Source: Pleurodeles waltl
Lineage: Eukaryota; Chordata; Amphibia; Caudata; Salamandridae
Assembly (NCBI RefSeq): GCF_031143425.1
Contig: NW_027150032.1
Location: 1-64,000 of the forward strand
DNA length: 64,000 nucleotides
Reading direction: 5' to 3'
Shown here: in pieces, positions 10,302-22,563 of the stretch
How positions within the stretch are numbered: the first letter of the stretch is position 1
Layout of the letters: the number at the start of each line of letters is the position of its first letter
Position numbers and translations under genes: made by a program
The notes under the pieces: generated by a model
The model's input: only the letters and a program-made list of their open reading frames with translations
Told to the model about the DNA's origin: nothing
Databases searched by the model: none

Positions 10302-13300
10302 TCACCCCATCTTGGATTCCCCTAGGTCTCTAGTTTTCAGAAATGCACAGGTTTGGTAGGTTTCCCTAGGTGGCGGCTGAGCTACAGGCCAAAATCTACA
10401 GGTAGGCACTTTGCAAAAAACACCTCTGTTTTCTTTCAAAAAATTGGATGTATCCACGTTGCGTTTTGGGGCGTTTCCTGTCGCGGGCGCTAGGCCTACC
10501 CACACAAGTGAGGTATCATTTTTATCGGGAGACTTCGGGGAACGCTGGGTGGGAGGTAATTTGTGGCTCCTCTCAGATTCCAGAACTTTCTGCCACAGAA
10601 ATGTGAGGAACATGTGTTTTTTTAGCCAAATTTTGAGGTTTGCAAAGGATTCTGGGTAACAGAACCTGGTCCGAGCCACACAAGTAACCCCATCTTGGAT
10701 TCCCCTAGGTCTCTAGTTTTCAGAAATGCACAGGTTTGGTAGGTTTCCTTAGGTGCCGGCTGAGCTACAGGCCAAAATCTACAGGTAGGCACTTTGCAAA
10801 AAACACCTCTGTTTTCTTTAAAAAAATTGGATGTGTCCACGTTGCACTTTGGGGCGTTTCCTGTCGCGGGCACTAGGCCTACCCACACAAGTGAGGTATC
10901 ATTTTTATCGGGAGACTTGGGGGAACGCTGGGTGGAAGGTAATTTGTGGCTCCTCTCAGATTCCAGAACTTTCTGCCACAGAAATGTGAGGAATATGTGT
11001 TTTTTTAGCCAAATTTTGAGGTTTGCAAAGGGTTCTGGGTAACAGACCCTGGTCCGAGCCACACAAGTCACCCCATCTTGGATTCCCCGAGGTCTCTAGT
11101 TTTCAGAAATGCACAGGTTTGGTAGGTTTCCCTAGGTGGCGGCTAAGCTACAGGCCAAAATCTACAGGTAGGCACTTTGCAAAAAACACCTCTGTTTTCT
11201 TTGAAAAAAATTGGATGTGTCCACGTTGCGCTTTGGGGCGTTTCCTGTCGCGGGCGTTAGGCCTACTCACACAAGTGAGGTATCATTTTTATCGGGAGAC
11301 GTGGGGGAACGCTGGGTGGGAGGAAATTTGTGGCTCCTCTCAGATTCCAGAACTTTCTGCTACAGAAATGTGAGGACAATGTGTTTTTTAAGCCAAATTA
11401 TGAGTTTTGCAAAGGATTCTGGGTAACAGAACCTGGTCCGAGCCACACAAGTCACCCCATCTTGGATTCCCCTAGGTCTCTAGTTTTCAGAAATGCACTG
11501 GTTTGGTAGGTTTCCCTACGTGGCGGCTGAGCTAGAGGCCAAAATCTACAGGTAGGCACTTTGCAAAAAACACCTCTGTTTTCTTTCAAAAAATTGGATG
11601 TGTTTACGTTGTGCTTTGGGGCGTTTCCTGTCACGGGCGCTAGGCCTACCCACACAAGTGAGGTATCATTTTTATTGGGAGACTTGGGGGAACGCTGGGT
11701 GAAAGGAAATTTGTGGCTCCTCTCAGATTCCAGAACTTTCTGCTCCAGAAATGTGAGGAACATGTGTTTTTTTAGCCAAATTTTGAGGTTTGCAATGGAT
11801 TCTGGGTAACAGAACCTGGTCCGAGCGACACAAGTCACCCCATCTTAGACTCCCCTAGGTCTCTAGTTTTTAGAAATGCACAGGTTTGGTAGGTTTCTCT
11901 AGGTGCCGGCTGAGCTACAGGCCAAAATCTACAGGTAGGCACTTTGCAAAAAACACCTCTGTTTTCTTTAAAAAATTTGGATGTGCCCACTTTGCGCTCT
12001 GGGGCGTTTCCTGTCGCGGGCGCTAGGCCTACCCACACAAGTGAGGTATCATTTTTATCGGAAGACGTGCGGGAACGCTGGGTGGAAGGAAATTTGTGGC
12101 TCCTCTCAGATTCCAGAACTTTCTGCCACAGAAATGTCAGGAACATGCGTTTTTTTAGCCAAATTTTGAGGTTTGCAAAGGATTCTGGGTAACAGAACCT
12201 GGTCCGAGCCACACAAGTCACCCCATCTTGTATTCCCCTAGGTCTCTAGTTTTCAGAAATGCACAGGTTTGGTAGGTTACCCTAGGTTCCGGCTGAGCTA
12301 CAGGCCAAAATCTACAGGTAGGCACTTTGCAAAAAACACCTCTGTTTTCTTTCAAAAATTTGGATGTGTACACGTTGCGCTTTGGGGCGTTTCCTGTCGC
12401 GGGCGCTAGGCCTACTCACACAAGTGAGGTATCATTTTTATCGGGAGACGTGGGGGAACGCTGGGTGTAAGGAAATGTGTGGCTCCTCTCAGATTCCAGA
12501 ACTTTCTGCCACAGAAATGTGAGGACCATGTGTTTTTTTAGCCAAATTATGAGGTTTGCAAAGGATTCTGGGTAACAGAACCTGGTCCGAGCCACACAAG
12601 TCACCCCATCTTGGATTCCCCTAGGTCTCTAGTTTTCAGAAATGCACAGGTTTGGTAGGTTACCCTAGGTTCCGGCTGAGCTACAGGCCAAAATCTACAG
12701 GTAGGCACTTTGCAAAAAACACCTCTGTTTTCTTTCAAAAATTTGGATGTGTACACGTTGCGCTTTGGGGCGTTTCCTGTCGCGGGCGCTAGGCCTACTC
12801 ACACAAGTGAAGTATCATTTTTATCGGGAGACGTGGGGGAACGCTGGGTGTAAGGAAATTTGTGGCTCCTCTCAGATTCCAGAACTTTCTGCCACAGAAA
12901 TGTGAGGACCATGTGTTTTTTTAGCCAAATTATGAGGTTTGCAAAGGATTCTGGGTAACAGAACCTGGTCCGAGCCACACAAGTCACCCCATCTTGGATT
13001 CCCCTAGGTCTCTAGTTTTCAGAAATGCACAGGTTTGGTAGGTTTCCCTAGGTGCCGGCTGAGCTACAGGCCAAAATCTACAGGTAGGCACTTTGCAAAA
13101 AACACCTCTGTTTTCTTTCAAAAAATTGGATGTGTTTACGTTGCGCTTTGGTGCGTTTCCTGTCACGGGCGCTAGGCCTACCCACACAAGTGAGGTATCA
13201 TTTTTATTGGCAGACTTGGGGGAACGCTGGGTGAAAGGAAATTTGTGGCTCCTCTCAGATTCCAGAACTTTCTGCTCCAGAAATGTGAGGAACATGTGTT

Positions 13301-16046
13301 TTTTTAGCCAAATTTTGAGGTTTGCAACGGATTCTGGGTAACAGAACCTGGTCCGAGCGACACAAGTCACCCCATCTTGGACTCCCCTAGGTCTCTAGTT
13401 TTTAGAAATGCACAGGTTTAGTAGGTTTCCCTAGGTGCCGGCTGACCTACAGGCCAAAATCTACAGGTAGGCACTTTGCAAAAAACACCTCTGTTTTCTT
13501 TCAAAAATTTGGATGTGTACACGTTGCGCTTTGGGGCGTTTCCTGTCGCGGGCGCTAGGCCTACTCACACAAGTGAGGTATCATTTTTATCGGGAGACGT
13601 GGGGGAACGCTGGGTGTAAGGAAATTTGTGGCTCCTCTCAGATTCCAGAACTTTCTGCCACAGAAATGTGAGGACCATGTGTTTTTTTAGCCAAATTATG
13701 AGGTTTGCAAAGGATTCTGGGTAACAGAACCTGGTCCGAGCCACACAAGTCACCCCATCTTGGATTCCCCTAGGTCTCTAGTTTTCAGAAATGCACAGGT
13801 TTGGTAGGTTACCCTAGGTTCCGGCTGAGCTACAGGCCAAAATCTACAGGTAGGCACTTTGCAAAAAACACCTCTGTTTTCTTTCAAAAATTTGGATGTG
13901 CCCACGTTGCGCTCTGGGGAGTTTCCTGTCGCGGGCGCTAGGCCTACCCACACAAGTGAGGTATCATTTTTATCAGGAGACGTGCGGGAACGCTGGGTGG
14001 AAGGAAATTTGTGGCTCCTCTCAGATTCCAGAACTTTCTGCCACAGAAATGTCAGGAACATGCGTTTTTTTAGCCAAATTTTGAGGTTTGCAAAGGATTC
14101 TGGGTAACAGAACCTGTTCCGAGCCACACAAGTCACCCCATCTTGTATTCCCCTAGGTCTCTAGTTTTCAGAAATGCACAGGTTTGGTAGGTTACCCTAG
14201 GTTCCGGCTGAGCTACAGGCCAAAATCTACAGGTAGGCACTTTGCAAAAAACACCTCTGTTTTCTTTCAAAAAATTGGATGTGTACACGTTGCGCTTTGG
14301 GGCGTTTCCTGTCGCGAGCGCTAGGCCTACTCACACAAGTGAGGTATCATTTTTATCGGGAGACGTGGGGGAACGCTGGGTGTAAGGAAATTTGTGGCTC
14401 CTCTCAGATTCCAGAACTTTCTGCCACAGAAATGTGAGGACCATGTGTTTTTTTAGCCAAATTATGAGGTTTGCAAAGGATTCTGGGTAACAGAACCTGG
14501 TCCGAGCCACACAAGTCACCCCATCTTGGATTCCCCTAGGTCTCTAGTTTTCAGAAATGCACAGGTTTGGTAGGTTTCCCTAGGTGCCGGCTGAGCTACA
14601 GGCCAAAATCTACAGGTAGGCACTTTGCAAAAAACACCTCTGTTTTCTTTCAAAAATTTGGATGTGTACACGTTGCGCTTTGGGGCGTTTCCTGTCCCGG
14701 GCGCTAGGCCTACTCACACAAGTGAGGTATCATTTTTATCGGGAGACGTGGGGGAACGCTGGGTGTAAGGAAATTTGTGGCTCCTCTCAGATTCCAGAAC
14801 TTTCTGCCACAGAAATGTGAGGACCATGTGTTTTTTTTGCCAAATTATGAGGTTTGCAAAGGATTCTGGGTAACAGAACCTGGTCCGAGCCACACAAGTC
14901 ACCCCATCTTGGATTCCCCCAGGTCTCTAGTTTTCAGAAATGCACAGGATTGGTAGGTTTCCTTAGGTGGCGGCTGAGCTACATGCCAAAATCTACAGGT
15001 AGGCACTTTGCAAAAAACACCTCGGTTTTCTTTCAAAAAATTGGATGTGTCCACGTTGCACTTTGGGGCGTTTCCTGTCGGGGGCACTAGGCCTACCCAC
15101 ACAAGTGAGGTATCATTTTTATCGGGAGACTTGGGGGAACACTGGATGGAAGGTAATTTGTGGCTCCTCTCAGATTCCAGAACTTTCTGCCACAGAAATG
15201 TGAGGAACATGTGTTTTTTTAGCCAAATTTTGAGGTTTGCAAAGGATTCTGGTAACAGAACCTGGTCCGAGCCACACAAGTCACCCCATCTTGGTTTCCC
15301 CTAGGTCTCTAGTTTTCAGAAATGTACAGGTTTGGTAGGTTTCCCTAGGTTCCGGCTGAGCTACAGGCCAAAATCTACAGGTAGGCACTTTGCAAAAAAC
15401 ACCTCTGTTTTCTTTCAAAAATTTGGATGTGTACACGTTGCGCTTTGGGGCGTTTCCTGTCGCGGGCGCTAGGCCTACTCACACAAGTGAGGTATCATTT
15501 TTATCGGGAGACGTGGGGGAACGCTGGGTGTAAGGAAATTTGTGGCTCCTCTCAGATTCCAGAACTTTCTGCCACAGAAATGTGAGGACCATGTGTTTTT
15601 TTAGCCCAATTTTGAGGTTTGCAAAGGATTCTGGGTAACAGAACCTGGTCTGAGCCACACAAGTCACCACATCTTGGATTCCCCTAGGTCTCTAGTTTTC
15701 AGAAATGCACAGGATTGGTAGGTTTCCTTAGGTGGCGGCTGAGCTACAGGCCAAAATCTACAGGTAGGCACTTTGCAAAAAACACCTCTGTTTTCTTTCA
15801 AAAAATTGGATGTGTCAACGTTGCGCTTTGGGGCGTTTCCTGTCGCGGGCGCTAGGCCTACCCACACAAGTGAGGTATCATTTTTATAGGGAGACTTGGG
15901 GGAACGCTGGGTGGAAGGAAATTTGTGGCTCCTCTCAGATTCCAGACATTTCTGCCACAGAAATGTGAGGAACATGTGTTTTTTTAGCCAAATTTTGAGG
16001 TTTGCAAAGGATTCTGGGTAACAGAACCTGGTCTGAGCCACACAAG
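10302..16046. repeat. HOR-I copy 3 (15 units, 5745 bp)
   Basis: Units: A 10302, B 10685, C 11068, D 11452, E 11835, F 12218, F 12601, D variant 12984, F 13367, E 13750, F 14133, F 14516, B 14899, F/T 15281 and B/H 15664. Relative to copy 2 it has one extra F (12218) and an extra B plus F/T pair before the closing B/H unit. Unit 11068 is 384 bp (an extra G in tttgaaaaaaatt near 11202). Unit 14899 is 382 bp (ctggtaac instead of ctgggtaac near 15251). Shared private marks with copy 2 include gaagtatcatt (7829 and 12809), tcgcgagcg (about 9313 and 14293) and acatgcc with cctcgg (9919 and 14899). Confidence 0.9.
12218..12600. repeat. Extra F unit relative to HOR-I copy 2
   Basis: Up to 12217 the offset to copy 2 is 12 units (+1 bp). 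From 12601 it is 13 units (+1 bp), because the gaagtatcatt mark at 7829 pairs with 12809. This F unit (ttgtattcccc front, private aaatgtgtgg near 12476) therefore has no partner in copy 2. It is a gain here or a loss there. Copy 1 has the same F-F pair at 3791+4174, which favours a loss in copy 2. Confidence 0.82.
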
Positions 16047-17196
16047 TCACCCCATCTTGGATTCCCCTAGGTCTCTAGTTTTCAGAAATGCACAGGTTTG
16101 GTAGGTTTCCCTAGGTGGCGGCTGAGCTACAGGCCAAAATCTACAGGTAGGCACTTTGCAAAAAACACCTCTGTTTTCTTTCAAAAAATTGGATGTGTCC
16201 ACGTTGCGTTTTGGGGCGTTTCCTGTCGCGGGCGCTAGGCCTACCCACACAAGTGAGGTATCATTTTTATCGGGAGACTTGGGGGATCGCTGGGTGGGAG
16301 GTAATTTGTGGCTCCTCTCAGATTCCAGAACTTTCTGCCACAGAAATGTGAGGAACATGTGTTTTTTTAGCCAAATTTTGAGGTTTGCAAAGGATTCTGG
16401 GTAACAGAACCTGGTCCGAGCCACACAAGTCACCCCATCTTGGTTTCCCCTAGGTCTCTAGTTTTCAGAAATGCACAGGTTTGGTAGGTTTCCCTAGGTT
16501 CCGGCTGAGCTACAGGCCAAAATCTACAGGTAGGCACTTTGCAAAAAACACCTCTGTTTTCTTTCAAAAATTTGGATGTGTACACGTTGCGCTTTGGGGC
16601 GTTTCCTGTCCCGGGCGCTAGGCCTACTCACACAAGTGAGGTATCATTTTTATCGGGAGACGTGGGGGAACGCTGGGTGTAAGGAAATTTGTGGCTCCTC
16701 TCAGATTCCAGAACTTTCTCCCACAGAAATGTGAGGACCAAATGTTTTTTTAGCCAAATTATGAGTTTTGCAAAGGATTCTGGGTAACAGAACCTGGTCC
16801 GAGCCACACAAGTCACCCCATCTTGGACTCCCCTAGGTCTCTAGTTTTCAGAAATGCACAGGATTGGTAGGTTTCCCTAGGTGGCGGCTGAGCTACAGGC
16901 CAAAATCTACAGGTAGGCACTTTATAAAAAACACCTCTGTTTTCTTTCAAAAAATTGGATGTGTCCACGTTGCGCTTTGGGGCGTTTCCTGTCGCAGGCG
17001 CTAGGCCTACCCACACAAGTGAGGTATCATTTTTATCGGGAGACTTTGGGGGAACGCTGGGTGGAAGGAAATTTGTGGCTCCTCTCAGATTCCAGAACTT
17101 TTTGCCACAGAAATGTGAGGAACATGTGATTTTTTAGCCAAATTTTGAGGTTTGCAAAGGATTCTGGGTAAGAGAACCTGGTCCGAGCCACACAAG
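16047..17196. repeat. Truncated HOR-I copy 4 (A, F, M-like)
   Basis: A unit 16047 (gcgttttgg, gtgggaggt, private gggatcgc) starts a new copy but is followed directly by F 16430 (tgtcccggg, as in 9536 and 14516; private tctcccac and accaaatgttt). Then comes 16813, an M-like unit (tttataaaaaac, tcgcagg, gactttgggggaacg with one extra T, tttttgcc, gattttttagcc). The array then passes into a different HOR, so this is the boundary between two repeat regimes. Confidence 0.8.
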
Positions 17197-20100
17197 TCAC
17201 CCCATCTTGGATTCCCCTAGGCCTCTAGTTTTCAGAAATGCACAGGTTTGGTAGGTTTCCTTAGGCGCCGGATGAGCTACAGGCCAAAATCTACAGGTAG
17301 GCACTTTGCAAAAAACACCTCTGTTTTCTTTCAAAAAATTGGATGTGTCCACGTTGCACTTTGGGGCGTTTCCTGTCGCGGGCACTAGGCCTACCCACAC
17401 AAGTGAGGTATCATTTTTATCGGGAGACTTGGGGGAACGCTGGGTGGAAGGTAATTTGTGGCTCCTCTCAGATTCCAGAACTTTCTGCCACAGAAATGTG
17501 AGGAATATGTGTTTTTTTAGCCAAATTTTGAGGTTAGCAAAGGGTTCTGGGTAACAGAACCTGGTCCGAGCCACACAAGTCACCCCATCTTGGATTTCCC
17601 TAGGTCTCTAGTTTTCAGAAATGCACAGGTTTGGTAGGTTTCCCTAGGTGGCGGCTGAGCTACAGGCCAAAATCTACAGGTAGGCACTTTGCAAAAAACA
17701 CCTCTGTTTTCTTTCAAAAAATTGGATGTGTCCACGTTGCGCTTTGGGACGTTTCCTGTCGCGGGCGCTAGGCCTACCCACACAAGTGAGGTATCATTTT
17801 TATCGGGAGACTTGGGGGAACGCTGGGTGGAAGGTAATTCGTGGCTCCTCTCAGATTCCAGAACTTTCTGCCACAGAAATGTGAGGAACATGGGTTTTTT
17901 TTAGCCAAATTTTGAGGTTTGCAAAGGATTCTGGGTAACAGAACCTGGTCCGAGCCACACAAGTCACCCCCATCTTTGTTTCCCCTAGGTCTCTAGTTTT
18001 CAGAAATGCACAGGTTTGGTAGGTTTCCCTAGGTGGCGGGTGAGCTACAGGCCAAAATCTACAGGTAGGCGCTTTGCAAAAAACACCTCTGTTTTCTTTC
18101 AAAAAATTGGATGTGTCCACGTTGCGCTTTGGGGCGTTTCCTCTCGCGGGCGCTAGGCCTACCCACACAAGTGAGGTATCATTTTTATCGAGAGACTTGG
18201 GGGAACGCTGGGTGGGAGGTAATTTGTGGCTCCTCTCAGATTTCAGAACTTTCTGCCACAGAAATGTGAGGAACATGTGTTTTTTTTAGCCAAATTTTGA
18301 GGTTTGCAAAGGATTCTGGGTAACAGAACCTGGTCCGAGCCACACAAGTCACCCCATCTTGGTTTCCCTTAGGTCTCTAGTTTTCAGAAATGCACAGGTT
18401 CGGTAGGTTTCCCTAGGTGGCGGCTGAGCTACAGGCCAAAATCTACAGGTAGGCACTTTGCAAAAAACACCTCTGTTTTCTTTCAAAAAATTGGATGTGT
18501 TCACGTTGCGCTTTGGGGCGTTTCCTGTCGCGGGCGCTAGGCCTACCCACACAAGTGAGGTATCATTTTTATCAGGAGACTTGGGGGAACGCTGGGTGGA
18601 AGGAAATTTGTGGCTCCTCTCAGATTCCAGAACTTTCTGCCACAGAAATGTGAGGAACATGTGTTTTTTTAGCCCAATTTTGAGGTTTGCAAAGGATTCT
18701 GGGTAACAGAACCTGGTCTGAGCCACACAAGTCACCCCATCTTGGATTCCCCTAGGTCTCTAGTTTTCAGAAATGCACAGGATTGGTAGGTTTCCTTAGG
18801 TGGCGGCTGAGCTACAGGCCAAAATCTACAGGTAGGCACTTTGCAAAAAACACCTCTGTTTTCTTTCAAAAAATTGGATGTGTCCACGTTGCACTTTGGG
18901 GCGTTTCCTGTCGCGGGCACTAGGCCTACCCACACAAGTGAGGTATCATTTTTATCGGGAGACTTGGGGGAACGCTGGGTGGAAGGTAATTTGTGGCTCC
19001 TCTCAGATTCCAGAACTTTCTGCCACAGAAATGTGAGGAATATGTGTTTTTTTAGCCAAATTTTGAGGTTAGCAAAGGGTTCTGGGTAACAGAACCTGGT
19101 CCGAGCCACACAAGTCACCCCATCTTGGATTCCCCTAGGTCTCTAGTTTTCAGAAATGCACAGGTTTGGTAGGTTTCCCTAGGTGGCGGCTGAGCTACAG
19201 GCCAAAATCTACAGGTAGGCACTTTGCAAAAAACACCTCTGTTTTCTTTCAAAAAATTGGATGTGTCCACGTTGCGCTTTGGGACGTTTCCTGTCGCGGG
19301 CGCTAGGCCTACCCACACAAGTGAGGTATCATTTTTATCGGGAGACTTGGGGGAACGCTGGGTGGAAGGTAATTTGTGGCTCCTCTCAGATTCCAGAACT
19401 TTCTGCCACAGAAATGTGAGGAACATGTGTTTTTTTAGCCAAATTTTGAGGTTTGCAAAGGATTCTGGGTAACAGAACCTGGTCCGAGCCACACAAGTCA
19501 CCCCCATCTTGGTTTCCCCTAGGTCTCTAGTTTTCAGAAATGCACAGGTTTGGTAGGTTTCCCTAGGTGGCGGCTGAGCTACAGGCCAAAATCTACAGGT
19601 AGGCACTTTGCAAAAAACACCTCTGTTTTCTTTCAAAAAATTGGATGTGTCCACGTTGCGCTTTGGGGCGTTTCCTGTCGCGGGCGCTAGGCCTACCCAC
19701 ACAAGTGAGGTATCATTTTTATCGGGAGACTTGGGGGAACGCTGGGTGGAAGGAAATTTGTGGCTCCTCTCAGATTCCAGAACTTTCTGCCACAGAAATG
19801 TGAGGAACATGTGTTTTTTTAGCCCAATTTTGAGGTTTGCAAAGGATTCTGGGTAACAGAACCTGGTCTGAGCCACACAAGTCACCCCATCTTGGATTCC
19901 CCTAGGTCTCTAGTTTTCAGAAATGCACAGGATTGGTAGGTTTCCTTAGGTGGCGGCTGAGCTACAGGCCAAAATCTACAGGTAGGCACTTTGCAAAAAA
20001 CACATCTGTTTTCTTTCAAAAAATTGGATGTGTCCACGTTGCACTTTGGGGCGTTTCCTGTCGCGGGCACTAGGCCTACCCACACAAGTGAGGTATCATT

Positions 20101-22563
20101 TTTATCGGGAGACTTGGGGGAACGCTGGGTGGAAGGTAATTTGTGGCTCCTCTCAGATTCCAGAACTTTCTGCCACAGAAATGTGAGGAATATGTGTTTT
20201 TTTAGCCAAATTTTGAGGTTTGCAAAGGATTCTGGGTAACAGAACCTGGTCCGAGCCACACAAGTCACCCCATCTTGGATTCCCCGAGGTCTCTAGTTTT
20301 CAGAAATGCACAGGTTTGGTAGGTTTCCCTAGGTGGCGGCTGAGCTACAGACCAAAATTTACAGGTAGGCACTTTGCAAAAAACACCTCTGTTTTCTTTC
20401 AAAAAATTGGATGTGTCCACGTTGCACTTTGGGGCGTTTCCTGTCGCGGGCGCTAGGCCTACCCACACAAGTGAGGTATCATTTTTATCGGGAGACTTGG
20501 GGGAAGGCTGGGTGGAAGGAAATATGTGGCTCGTCTCAGATTTCAGAACTTTCTGCCACCGAAATGTGAGGAACATGTGATTTTTTAGCCAAATTTTGAG
20601 GTTTGCAAAGGATTCTGTGTAACAGAACCTGGTCCGAGCCACACAAGTCACCCAATCTTGGATTCCCCTAGGTCTCTAGTTTTCAGAAATGCACAGGTTT
20701 GGTAGGTTTCCCTAGGTGGCGGCTGAGCTACAGGCCAAAATCTACAGGTAGGCACTTTGCAAAAAACACCTCTATTTTCTTTCAAAAAATTGGATGTGTC
20801 CACGTTGCGCTTTGGGGCGTTTCCTGTCGCGGGCGCTAGGCCTACTCACACAAGTGAGGTATCATTTTTATCGGGAGACGGGGGGGAACGCTGGGTGGAA
20901 GGAAATTTGTGGCTCCTCTCAGATTCCAGAACTTTCTGCCACAGAAATGTGAGGAATATGTGTTTTTTTAGCCAAATTTTGAGGTTAGCAAAGGGTTCTG
21001 GGTAACAGAACCTGGTCGGAGCCACACAAGTCACCCCATCTTGGATTCCCCTAGGTCTCTAGTTTTCAGAAATGCACAGGTTTGGTAGGTTTCCCTAGGT
21101 GGCGGCTGAGCTACAGGCCAAAATCTACAGGTAGGCACTTTGCATAAAACACCTCTGTTTTCTTTCAAAAAATTGGATGTGTCCACGTTGCGCTTTGGGA
21201 CGTTTCCTGTCGCGGGCGCTAGGCCTACCCACACAAGTGAGGTATCATTTTTATCGGGAGACTTGGGGGAACGCTGGGTGGAAGGTAATTTGTGGCTCCT
21301 CTCAGATTCCAGAACTTTCTGCAACAGAAATGTGAGGAACATGTGTTTTTTTAGCCAAATTTTGAGGTTTGCAAAGGATTCTGGGTAACAGAACCTGGTC
21401 CGAGCCACACAAGTCACCCCCATCTTGGTTTCCCCTAGGTCTCTAGTTTTCAGAAATGCACAGGTTTGGTAGGTTTCCCTAGGTGGCGGCTGAGCTACAG
21501 GCCAAAATCTACAGGTAGGCACTTTGCAAAAAACACCTCTGTTTTCTTAAAAAAAATTGGATGTGTCCACGTTGCGCTTTGGGGCGTTTCCTGTCGCGGG
21601 CGCTAGGCCTACCCACACAAGTGAGGTATCATTTTTATCGGGAGACTTGGGGGAACGCTGGGTGGAAGGAAATTTGTGGCTCCTCTCAGATTCCAGAACT
21701 TTCTGCCACAGAAATGGGAGGAACATGTGTTTTTTTAGCCCAATTTTGAGGTTTGCAAAGGATTCTGGGTAACAGAACCTGGTCTGAGCCACACAAGTCA
21801 CCCCATCTTGGATTCCCCTAGGTCTCTAGTTTTCAGAAATGCACAGGATTGGTAGGTTTCCTTAGGTGGCGGCTGAGCTACAGGCCAAAATCTACAGGTA
21901 GGCACTTTGCAAAAAACACATCTGTTTTCTTTCAAAAAATTGGATGTGTCCACGTTGCACTTTGGGGCGTTTCCTGTCGCGGGCACTAGGCCTACCCACA
22001 CAAGTGAGGTATCATTTTTATCGGGAGACTTGGGGGAACGCTGGGTGGAAGGTAATTTGTGGCTCCTCTCAGATTCCAGAACTTTCTGCCACAGAAATGT
22101 GAGGAATATGTGTTTTTTTAGCCAAATTTTGAGGTTTGCAAAGGATTCTGTGTAACAGAACCTGGTCCGAGCCACACAAGTCACCCAATCTTGGATTCCC
22201 CTAGGTCTCTAGTTTTCAGAAATGCACAGGTTTGGTAGGTTTCCCTAGGTGGCGGCTGAGCAACAGGCCAAAATCTACAGGTAGGCACTTTGCAAAAAAC
22301 ACCTCTATTTTCTTTCAAAAAATTGGATGTGTCCACGTTGCGCTTTGGGGCGTTTCCTGTCGCGGGCGCTAGGCCTACTCACACAAGTGAGGTATCATTT
22401 TTATCGGGAGACGGGGGGGAACGCTGGGTGGAAGGAAATTTGTGGCTCCTCTCAGATTCCAGAACTTTCTGCCACAGAAATGTGAGGACCATGTGTTTTT
22501 TTAGCCAAATTATTAGGTTTGCAAAGGATTCTGGGTAACAGAACCTGGTCCGAGCCACACAAG
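17197..22563. repeat. HOR-II: B-G-G-T repeats (14 units)
   Basis: Copy 1: B 17197, G 17580, G 17964 (gtgggagg, private gcgggtgag), T 18349. Copy 2: B 18732, G 19115, G/T chimera 19498. Copy 3: B 19882 (acacatctg), K 20265, L/B 20648 (acctctatttt, gacggggggg), G 21031, G/T 21414. Then B/K 21798 (acacatctg) and L 22181. The first G in each copy carries ctttgggacg, and the boundary after it has five Cs in tcaccccc (17967-17971, 19501-19505, 21417-21421). The B end gttagcaaagggtt precedes each of these G units. Shared private changes show the copies come from one recent ancestor. Period varies: 4, 3, then 5 units. Confidence 0.85.
21798..22180. repeat. Chimeric unit B/K
   Basis: The front matches B 19882, including the private acacatctg, and its core is B (gcacttt, gggcactagg, gaatatgtg). 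The end (ctgtgtaac) and next boundary (tcacccaatc) are the private marks of K 20265. The hybrid is followed by L 22181, as K 20265 is followed by L 20648. B plus K has thus become one unit, with the switch in the last ~80 bp. Confidence 0.8.

Noticed and set aside
11023..11373. Longer plus-strand frame of 116 codons, and a 133-codon one at 43968-44369
   Set aside because: Both come from single-base indels in A-runs (extra G near 11202; a lost base near 44123) that join two ordinary frames. There is no independent support.
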